A stretch of 37,094 nucleotides of DNA from an uncultured Selenomonadaceae bacterium. GTDB taxonomy: Bacteria > Bacillota > Negativicutes > Selenomonadales > Selenomonadaceae. Of this stretch, positions 31,604 to 37,094 are shown piece after piece (positions within the stretch are counted from its first letter, which is position 1; every line of letters begins with the position of its first letter). Below the pieces are notes generated by a model. The model had not been told where the DNA came from. It was given only the letters and a program-made list of their open reading frames with translations, and ran no database searches. The position numbers and the translations under genes were made by a program. The stretch spans positions 1 through 37,094 of the forward strand of contig CACYUQ010000020.1 of NCBI GenBank assembly GCA_902777615.1, given 5' to 3'.

Positions 31604-31852
31604 CCTTATCGTATCATTTCATACTTATCTTCGACCAATATTTAAATAAAAATTTTGACCGAAGATACGCCTGCTTCGCAGGCTATACCCCATTCGGGGC
31701 ACAGGCAGCCGCACCTGCGGCGCGTCTGACGTCTCATGACTCTCTGTAAAAATTCAATAATCTTAACAGAGAGTAGTATCGCACAACCAAAGTATAACAA
31801 AAAAAATACGGCAAAGAAAGAATATTCCCGCCGCCATTATGACAAAAAATAA
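31604..31852 (-). promoter_or_regulatory. folP upstream region with several hairpins
   Basis: This gene-free stretch holds TATCTTCG/CGAAGATA (31626-31667) next to folP, then GCCTGC-TTC-GCAGGC, CCCC-ATT-CGGGG and GCCGCACCTGCGGC hairpins (about 31669-31719), and CTCTCTG/CAGAGAG (31740-31773). A TATACT hexamer near 31790 may be the -10 of the folate operon. No known riboswitch consensus was recognised. The compact hairpins may be a repeat element. Confidence 0.45.
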
Positions 31853-31877
31853 GAGCGTCGTTTAGTCCACGACGCTC
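31844..31877 (-). terminator. Terminator overlapping the stop of the 55-residue gene
   Basis: GAGCGTCGT and ACGACGCTC form a 9-bp stem around GGACTAA on the minus strand, followed by TTATTTTTT. The loop includes the stop codon of the small gene. Confidence 0.85.
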
Positions 31878-32029
31878 CACACCTTGACGGTTCCCACAGT
31901 CTGCTGACGCTCTTCCGGGTCGCGCTGACGCGCGTCCTTGTCCGTGCCCTGCATCCGCATCTCGCTGATCAGCCCTTGCTGCAACGGAAGCTGGCGACCG
32001 CCCCGCAGATTCTTGCCTGTCTTCTCCAT
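31862..32029 (-). CDS. Hypothetical 55-residue protein
   Basis: The frame starts at ATG 32029 with GGAGGGAG at ideal spacing and ends in a terminator loop. The product (MEKTGKNLRGGRQLPLQQGL, then ISEMRMQGTDKDARQRDPEE, then RQQTVGTVKVWSVVD) is very hydrophilic, rich in Q, R, D and E, with no cysteine and no membrane span. No family was recognised. The combination of ribosome site and terminator makes a real short gene likely. It is a single-gene unit between folP and lgt. Confidence 0.7.
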   Translation of the reverse strand: MEKTGKNLRGGRQLPLQQGLISEMRMQGTDKDARQRDPEERQQTVGTVKVWSVVD

Positions 32030-32135
32030 ATTCTCCCTCCCTTCTAAAAATTTCCGTCATTTTACCACATTAAAAAATTCTTTGCAAGCGACAAAAAAAT
32101 ATATATTTTCACCTCGCTAAAACGCTATGGCGGAA

Positions 32136-32176
32136 GATTTTGTCTGTCGACAAAATCTAAAAATTTGCGTTATAAT
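32136..32176 (+). promoter_or_regulatory. lgt promoter with overlapping palindrome
   Basis: TCGACA (32147-32152, five of six) and TATAAT (32171-32176) are 18 bases apart, 32 bases before lgt. The perfect palindrome GATTTTGTC-TGTC-GACAAAATC (32136-32157) covers the -35, an operator-like position. Confidence 0.7.
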
Positions 32177-32208
32177 GGAAAAGAATTTTCTTTTCTTCGG
32201 AGGTTTTC

Positions 32209-33012
32209 ATGCATCAATTTCTTTTCTATATCGGCGACTTCCCGATTCGCGCCTACGGACTTGTTTTGAGCCTGTCCATCGTGTTGGCCACCGGCGTTGC
32301 CTATTTCCTCGCGAAGCAGGACGGGCGGTGGCACGGCCATATCGCCGACATGGGTATTTACTGTGGGCTGGCAGGCATTCTCGGCTCGCGGCTTTGGGAC
32401 GTATTTTTCTTCGACTGGGACTACTACCGCGACCATCTGACGGAAATCCTGAACGTCTGGCAGGGCGGCATGGCAATCCAGGGCGGCATCGTGCTTGGCG
32501 CCATTGTCGGCATCCTCTACACGAAGCGGCACGGCATCGACAGTTGGGCGATGGCGGACATCGTCTGCCCCGCCGTGATCCTCGGTCAAGCTCTGGGACG
32601 CTGTGCGAACCTTTTGAACGGCGACGCCTTCGGCGCGCCGACGGGCGGCGACTTTGGCATCCTCTACCCGTCCACCACCCTCGCCTATCGGACATACGGC
32701 AGCCAACCGCTTTGGCCCGCCGAAATCTGGGAAGGTCAGCTTGACATGGCGATTTTCGCGCTGCTGCTGATGTACCGTACTACCGCCCACGCGAAAGGAC
32801 AGGCATTTTCTCTGTATGTCATCCTGTATTCGACAGCTCGTTTTTTCCTCGAATATTTCCGCGGCGATTACACCGATCCGGTGCTGGGGCTGTTTACCTC
32901 GGCGCAGACCACCAGCCTCGCCGCCGTCCTCCTCGGCGCCGCCGCTTGGGTATGGTTCGGCGTCCGGGAAAAACGGGAGAAAAAATCCGCCCCGCCGCCT
33001 GTCAGTCATTGA
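32209..33012 (+). CDS. lgt: Prolipoprotein diacylglyceryl transferase
   Basis: The 267-residue membrane enzyme transfers diacylglycerol from phosphatidylglycerol to the lipobox cysteine of prolipoproteins. About seven spans are visible, with IRAYGLVLSLSI near the start, WQGGMAIQGG at 84-93, and LGQALGRCANLLNGDAFG (126-142), the Lgt signature with arginine R131 and asparagine N134. STARFFLEYFRGD contains the conserved R and E of the last loop. At the place where E. coli has H103 in HGG this protein has Q91, a deviation seen directly. GGAGG precedes the ATG. A SpeD-like gene and tRNA-Pro follow on the same strand. Confidence 0.94.
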   Translation: MHQFLFYIGDFPIRAYGLVLSLSIVLATGVAYFLAKQDGRWHGHIADMGIYCGLAGILGSRLWDVFFFDWDYYRDHLTEILNVWQGGMAIQGGIVLGAIVGILYTKRHGIDSWAMADIVCPAVILGQALGRCANLLNGDAFGAPTGGDFGILYPSTTLAYRTYGSQPLWPAEIWEGQLDMAIFALLLMYRTTAHAKGQAFSLYVILYSTARFFLEYFRGDYTDPVLGLFTSAQTTSLAAVLLGAAAWVWFGVREKREKKSAPPPVSH

Positions 33013-33076
33013 CACGGCTCCGCGTTCCCGCTTATAATGTTCTCAGAAGAAGAAAACCTCAAGGAGTAATGTGCTT

Positions 33077-33538
33077 ATGGACAAGATTATCGCCCGCCAC
33101 CTGACGGCAGATTTGTACGGATGCAAGGCAAGCTGTCTGATCGATGAAGACAGTCTGCCCATAAAAGTTTCCTCACTGTTCGAGGAGCACGGGTTCCACA
33201 TCCTGTCCTCCACGGTGCAGGATGTCGACGAGAATCATGCGGCGCTTTTGATGCTTTTCGCCGAGGGGCATTTTGCCATCCATTTGTACAAAAACCTTTC
33301 CTATGTCGCCGCCGACTTGTTCCTCTGCGAATTCGCCGCCGCACCGGAAGACCTCCTGCAAAAAATCAAGAACATCTTCAAGCCGGAAAAATTCCGCACG
33401 ACCTATCTGAAGCGCGGCGATTTCAGCGTCAGCGGCGCGGACATGAAGCCCCAGACGACGACGCGCGTCGCACCGCTCCGCCGCATCCACAACACCGGCG
33501 CAAAGGTCATTCGGTTGCTCGCGCACCGCAAACACTAA
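33077..33538 (+). CDS. SpeD-like S-adenosylmethionine decarboxylase homologue lacking the pyruvoyl serine
   Basis: The 153-residue protein is clearly SpeD-like: HLTADLYGC, the block AEGHFAIHLYKNLSYVAADLFLC, and KFRTTYLKRGDF. In active bacterial SpeD the block reads ESHxSxHT; self-cleavage between E and S turns that serine into the pyruvoyl group. Here the serine is glycine (G64, numbering from the ATG at 33077), while the later catalytic histidine (H69) and cysteine (C84) are kept. Without the serine, pyruvoyl formation is not possible by the known route. It may be an inactive partner, a regulator or a protein with a new job. AAGGAG supports the start at 33077; GTG at 33071 is an alternative. 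No speE is nearby. Confidence 0.82.
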   Translation: MDKIIARHLTADLYGCKASCLIDEDSLPIKVSSLFEEHGFHILSSTVQDVDENHAALLMLFAEGHFAIHLYKNLSYVAADLFLCEFAAAPEDLLQKIKNIFKPEKFRTTYLKRGDFSVSGADMKPQTTTRVAPLRRIHNTGAKVIRLLAHRKH

Positions 33539-33566
33539 AAGTTTAACGTCTTTTTGCAAAAAAGGC

Positions 33567-33595
33567 TTGCATTTTCGCGAAACATAGCGTATAAT
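33567..33595 (+). promoter_or_regulatory. Promoter of tRNA-Pro
   Basis: TTGCAT (33567-33572) and TATAAT (33590-33595) with 17 bases between, 12 bases before the tRNA. Confidence 0.85.
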
Positions 33596-33606
33596 CATTC
33601 TGTCGT

Positions 33607-33683
33607 CGGGATGTGGCGCAGTTTGGTAGCGCGCATCGTTCGGGACGATGAGGCCGCAGGTTCGAACCCTGTCATCCCGACCA
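33607..33683 (+). tRNA. tRNA-Pro (anticodon CGG)
   Basis: 77-nt cloverleaf: acceptor CGGGATG/CATCCCG with the C1-G72 pair typical of bacterial tRNA-Pro, D-stem GCGC/GCGC, anticodon stem CATCG/CGATG with loop TTCGGGA, T-stem GCAGG/CCTGT with TTCGAAC, and encoded ACCA. All stems pair apart from a G-U in the T-stem. Confidence 0.97.
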
Positions 33684-33697
33684 CTTTTGAAAGCAAG

Positions 33698-33725
33698 ACC
33701 GTCTGCATCAGCAGGCGGTTTTTTG
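33698..33725 (+). terminator. Terminator after tRNA-Pro
   Basis: ACCGTCTGC-ATCA-GCAGGCGGT, a 9-bp stem with one G-U pair, followed by five or more T. Confidence 0.9.
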
Positions 33726-33746
33726 TTGCCCGAAAGCACATATAAA

Positions 33747-33769
33747 AGCCCCGGCTTTTCGCCGGGGCT
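33747..33769 (-). terminator. Terminator after NADH dehydrogenase gene
   Basis: AGCCCCGGC and GCCGGGGCT pair over 9 bp with a five-base loop; the minus strand continues TTTTAT and the plus strand CATTTTTTC, so it may act both ways. Confidence 0.85.
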
Positions 33770-33779
33770 TCATTTTTTC

Positions 33780-35054
33780 TTATCTTATATCCTGCATTTC
33801 CGTGTCGTTGATGACCCGGCCTAGCCGCAGGCCGAACAGGAAATTCCAGAACCATTTGTAAGCGACCGTCAGGTTCGTATAGGTGCCCGCGAGACGCATC
33901 AAATGCACGACCATCCACGCCACCCACGCGAAAAAGCCCCGCATCTTCATGCTGCCCATCGCGACGACGGCATGACCGCGGCAAATCGTCGCCATCGCGC
34001 CCACGTCCTTATAAGTGAACTCGGAAAGCTTCGCGTTCGGATCCTTCAGCAGCTTCTTGATATTTTGGACGCAGACCTCGGCCTGCTGCGTCGCCACCGG
34101 CGCCACCGTTGCCAACGGGCGGCCGTCCTGCATGAAATTCGCACAGTCGCCGATCGCGAAAATCTCGGGATGCTCTTTGACCTGAAGCGTCTTTTCCACT
34201 ACGACGCGTCCCGCCCGGTCCGTCTCCGCGCCAAGCTTCTTGACGAATGAAACCGCCTTGACGCCAGCCGCCCAGATCACCGTCTTTGTCGGAATCGAGC
34301 TGCCATCCTTCAGCTTCAGTTCTTCGCCGTCGTAATCCATGACCTGCGTCGAAATCCGAACGTCAACCTTGCGGATGTCGTGCAACACACGAATCGTCTC
34401 CTGCTGAAGCTCGTCGGGCATCATCGCCAACACATGATCCATCGCCTCGACCAGCACGACCTTCGCCTCGGAAAAATCAAGGTCATGGTACTCGTGCGCC
34501 ATGACGCCATAAATCAATTCGGACAACGCGCCCGCACACTCGACGCCCGTCGGGCCGCCGCCGACGCAAACGAAAGTCAGCATCCGACGACGTTCCTCCG
34601 CGTCCTCGCACTTCGTGGCGTTCTCAAACATCCGCAATACATGGTTGCGAATCGCCACCGCTTCCTGCAGAGTCTTCATACCGAAAGAATGCTTCGCGAC
34701 GCTCTCCATGCCGAAGAAATTCGTCATCGCGCCCGCCGCCAATACCAGATAATCGTAATGCACATCACCATGGTCGGTAATCAGGACTTTATTCTCGGTA
34801 TCAAAATCCTCCGCGTGCGCCATGAAAAAGCGAACGTTCTTCGTATTGCGGAAAAACGCGCGGATCGGATACGCAATCTCGTTCTCGTCCAGCTCCGAAG
34901 TCGAAAGCTGGTAGAGGAGCGGCTGAAATACGTGAAAATTATTCCTGTCGATGATCGTAACGTCGACGGGAAGTTCCGCCAATCCCTTCGCCACTTTGAC
35001 GCCGCCGAAGCCCGCGCCGACGACGACAATATGCGGCCGTTTCGTGTCTGCCAT
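33780..35054 (-). CDS. ndh: Type II NADH:quinone oxidoreductase (NDH-2)
   Basis: The 424-residue flavoprotein passes electrons from NADH to quinone without pumping protons. It begins PHIVVVGAGFGGVKVAKGL, the FAD fold, has a second fold at about 160-175 (FVCVGGGPTGVECAGAL) for NADH, and IFAIGDCANF near 285 for FAD. The quinone-site motif appears as APVATQQAEV. The C-terminus (about 365-410) contains amphipathic and hydrophobic stretches for membrane attachment. AAGGA precedes the ATG. Monocistronic, with a good promoter and terminator. Confidence 0.92.
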   Translation of the reverse strand: MADTKRPHIVVVGAGFGGVKVAKGLAELPVDVTIIDRNNFHVFQPLLYQLSTSELDENEIAYPIRAFFRNTKNVRFFMAHAEDFDTENKVLITDHGDVHYDYLVLAAGAMTNFFGMESVAKHSFGMKTLQEAVAIRNHVLRMFENATKCEDAEERRRMLTFVCVGGGPTGVECAGALSELIYGVMAHEYHDLDFSEAKVVLVEAMDHVLAMMPDELQQETIRVLHDIRKVDVRISTQVMDYDGEELKLKDGSSIPTKTVIWAAGVKAVSFVKKLGAETDRAGRVVVEKTLQVKEHPEIFAIGDCANFMQDGRPLATVAPVATQQAEVCVQNIKKLLKDPNAKLSEFTYKDVGAMATICRGHAVVAMGSMKMRGFFAWVAWMVVHLMRLAGTYTNLTVAYKWFWNFLFGLRLGRVINDTEMQDIR

Positions 35055-35101
35055 GAAAATCCCTTGTCCTTTCCAATATACCTATCCAAAAAATATCTGC
35101 C

Positions 35102-35129
35102 ATTATACCACATTCCCTGAAAAAAGCAA
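35102..35129 (-). promoter_or_regulatory. Promoter of NADH dehydrogenase gene
   Basis: TATAAT (35102-35107) and TTGCTT (35124-35129) on the minus strand, spaced by 16 bases, 48 bases before the ATG. Confidence 0.75.
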
Positions 35130-35166
35130 GCGTCGCCGACGAAAGGACAAAATGCATCCTTCTGGC

Positions 35167-35203
35167 AAAAAAATGATTCGCAGCGAATATTTTCCGCTGC
35201 GAA
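35167..35203 (-). terminator. Terminator after hexokinase gene
   Basis: TTCGCAGCG and CGCTGCGAA form a 9-bp stem with a nine-base loop (35177-35203), followed by seven T on the minus strand. Confidence 0.88.
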
Positions 35204-35228
35204 CCGTTTTCTTTCCAAAAATACGTCC

Positions 35229-36491
35229 TTACCCCTCGATCATCGCTGCGGCGATGGCGGCGCCGAGGGAAGCGCCGCCGGTAACGTGCAGGACTTGCAC
35301 ATACTTCGCTTCGTCCTTCAATATCTCTTGGAGCGCGTCGCGGAGCGCTACGCGTGCGATGCCCATGTGCGTGAAGAACGAACCCTCGACAGCGATGTTT
35401 TGCACACCGAGAGCGGCGTTGCCCAAGATATGACGGAACGTCCCCACATAAACAGCGGCGGCGATACGCGCCGAGCGACGCACGATTGCTTCCGCCAGCG
35501 CCACACATTCCCCGATCTGTTCGTCCGTCAGCGGAATGCCAGCCATGCGTCGAAGCAGCGCCGCACCCTCGCCTTGGATAATACGGCAGAGATCTTCGCC
35601 GGACACAGCGGGGAACGTCTCGCCGAGAATATCGCCGAACGCCCGCGAAAACAGCGCGCCCAGGTATCGTCCCGACACCATCTTTTCCAGCGTCTGCTCG
35701 CCCTTCTTCTCCGATGCCGCATCCAGCGCCAAGTCGTATTCGTTTTGATCGAGCCATCCGAAATTGCCCGCTTCGAGATTCATGACCATCGGCTGCTTTT
35801 CCCCGCCAAATTCCTCCAAATAACAGGCGTTGAAACCCGTCGCGTAAATCGAGCCGATGGCGACGCCGTCCCACTGGTAAGCCGCTGCCAAGAGCACGGC
35901 GACCGTATCGTTCAAGATGGCCGTAGGACGAACATTGGAAAGGCCGCGGCTCAGGAGGGCCTCGTTCAGCCGTTCATTGACCCAGCGCCCTTCGACATCG
36001 GGAACCGCCAGTTCTTTCGTCCACGAAAGAAGCTTTGCGTCCCGAGGCGAATCCTGCGCCGACGGAAATGAAAAGGTATGGCCCAGCCGATACGGCGTCT
36101 CATGATCGCCGCCGAGCACCGCGTCAATGATCTCGGCGAGGAAGCCGAACAGTCCCGCCGCCGAGGCGCCGCGCCCCGCATGGTTATAACGCCCCGGCAC
36201 GATCAAGGGCTTCGCCACCCGCGCCGCTTGCACATACTTTCCGCCGCCGAAGAGCCGCACATGCTCCGCCCGCACATTGGTTCCGCCAAAGTCCAGAGTG
36301 ATGAACTCGCCCTGCTCCTCGCCCGTCGGAAGCCCAAGATACGACGGAAGCGGCTTCAGCGTCGACTCGGCGTCCCCCGCCAGCCCTTTGCCAATCTCGC
36401 TCTTGAACACCTCGACGGCGGCGATCAGTTCCTCGGGGCCGAACGCAAACGCTTCGATGGCTTCCCGCGCTTTTTGCCCGTTCCATTCCAT
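35229..36491 (-). CDS. Eukaryote-type hexokinase
   Basis: The 420-residue kinase phosphorylates glucose or other hexoses with ATP. It belongs to the hexokinase_1/hexokinase_2 family rather than the short bacterial ROK or Glk families: FITLDFGGTNVRA (phosphate 1), LGHTFSFPSAQ, LNDTVAVLLAAAY with the catalytic aspartate, IYATGFNACYLEE (phosphate 2), NLEAGNFG, and HVTGGASLGAAIAA near the C-terminus (adenosine). At about 46 kDa it is like a single yeast hexokinase half. The ATG at 36491 is preceded by AAAGGAG. Such proteins are known from some Firmicutes. Confidence 0.88.
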   Translation of the reverse strand: MEWNGQKAREAIEAFAFGPEELIAAVEVFKSEIGKGLAGDAESTLKPLPSYLGLPTGEEQGEFITLDFGGTNVRAEHVRLFGGGKYVQAARVAKPLIVPGRYNHAGRGASAAGLFGFLAEIIDAVLGGDHETPYRLGHTFSFPSAQDSPRDAKLLSWTKELAVPDVEGRWVNERLNEALLSRGLSNVRPTAILNDTVAVLLAAAYQWDGVAIGSIYATGFNACYLEEFGGEKQPMVMNLEAGNFGWLDQNEYDLALDAASEKKGEQTLEKMVSGRYLGALFSRAFGDILGETFPAVSGEDLCRIIQGEGAALLRRMAGIPLTDEQIGECVALAEAIVRRSARIAAAVYVGTFRHILGNAALGVQNIAVEGSFFTHMGIARVALRDALQEILKDEAKYVQVLHVTGGASLGAAIAAAMIEG

Positions 36492-36545
36492 ATTTTCATC
36501 TCCTTTTCCTATCTATCGCAAATCTCAAATCTCATCCTTTTCGTC

Positions 36546-37094
36546 TTATTCGTTGTCCTCTGTATCTCCTTGGATTTCCTCGTGTTCCTCGGCCAGCTCT
36601 TTCTTGAGCCGGACCAGGACGCGGGTGATGCGCACGCCTTCCACTTCCTCGACGAAAAACGCATTGCCGTCCAGCCACGCGAACTGCCCAACCTTCGGCG
36701 GCGTCTCGCCCTGCGCGTAAACCCAGCCGCCGATAGTGTCGACGTTCTCGACGTCGAGGGAAAGCTCCAAAATGTCGTTGATCTCGTCGATGGGCAGCTA
36801 CGCGTCCACGGAATAAATCAGCGGCGCGCGACGCTCGACCACCGGGCGCTCCTCGTCAAACTCGTCCTGGATGTCGCCGACGATTTCCTCGACGATATCC
36901 TCGATTGTCACCATGCCCGCGGTGCCGCCATATTCGTCCACGACGATGGCAAGCTGGGCGCGGTTCTTTTGCAGCGTTTTGAGTAATCTGGAGACCGCCA
37001 TTGTCTCCGGAACGACAATCGCCTCCCGTGCCAAAAGACGCAAGTTCGGCATTTTCCCATGTCGGAGCGGCTCCATCATATCCTTGATATGCAG
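36546..37094 (-). pseudogene. CorC/HlyC-type CBS protein, 3' part, interrupted by an in-frame stop
   Basis: The frame enters from the right edge in the middle of a CBS pair ([60 protein letters not shown]) and continues as a CorC_HlyC domain (DTIGGWVYAQGETPPKVGQ, GVRITRVLVRLKKE). Between PLIYSVDA and LPIDEIND is a TAG codon at 36798-36800; the frame is otherwise intact on both sides, so a single base change would restore it. The N-terminal membrane (CNNM) domain lies outside the window. TAG ends other genes here normally, so read-through recoding is unlikely. Either a recent nonsense mutation or a sequencing error. These proteins take part in magnesium or cobalt efflux. Confidence 0.85.

Noticed and set aside
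36798-36800. Amber codon recoding (selenocysteine-like or pyrrolysine)
   Set aside because: The DUF1850 gene ends in TAG normally, and no insertion element or special tRNA was seen.

Overview
The window looks like two unrelated bacterial genomes joined inside one gene. Positions 1 to about 11,100 are AT-rich. They carry endospore-former core genes in the order known from Bacillus and clostridia (spoVT, HU, yabO/rqcP, yabP, yabQ, divIC, spoIIE), followed by a clostripain-type lipoprotein, an asparaginase, an acyltransferase, a CorA transporter and most of a copper ATPase. This fits a spore-forming Lachnospiraceae-like Firmicute. From about 11,140 to the end the DNA is clearly GC-rich with C/G-ending codons. 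Its core genes (recR, ybaB, bofA, folP-folB-folK, lgt, two tRNAs, a perfect parS site, a eukaryote-type hexokinase, a TAXI-TRAP transporter, hydG) suggest a Negativicutes (Selenomonas-like) chromosome. Both lineage assignments are inference from gene content and composition. The switch falls within copA, so a chimeric assembly is the simplest reading.

Layout. 1-3335: sporulation and division cluster on the minus strand. 3419-8554: peptidase lipoprotein, asparaginase (plus strand), acyltransferase, CorA. 8701-11436: copA, with the composition break near codon 100 and a possible internal start for a CopZ-like chaperone at its 3' end. 11531-14313: accessory island with a HicAB toxin-antitoxin pair, a frameshifted helicase fragment next to 24-bp repeats that resemble an insertion-sequence end, a tyrosine integrase, and a possible small RNA diverging from the integrase. 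14329-18232: HAD phosphatase plus a three-gene FAD-oxidoreductase/DUF1667 module resembling an anaerobic glycerol-3-phosphate dehydrogenase. 18376-21455: DUF2156 protein, an intergenic repeat, and a PASTA-containing class B penicillin-binding protein. 21568-23159: parS, bofA, recR, ybaB, tRNA-Arg. 23361-27883: TAXI-TRAP transporter (binding protein, DUF1850, fused permease) and a membrane-anchored alpha/beta hydrolase. 28022-29452: hydG behind a duplicated palindromic promoter element. 29844-31591: folate operon. 32209-33683: lgt, a SpeD-like protein lacking the pyruvoyl serine, tRNA-Pro. 33780-37094: type II NADH dehydrogenase, hexokinase, and a CorC/HlyC-type CBS protein interrupted by an in-frame stop.

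The most unusual points are the lineage break inside copA, the SpeD homologue that cannot form its cofactor by the known route, the internal CopZ-like start, the candidate RNA between integrase and phosphatase, the shared palindromic promoter architecture of hydG and lgt, and the premature stop in the terminal gene. No CRISPR array or complete transposon was found.
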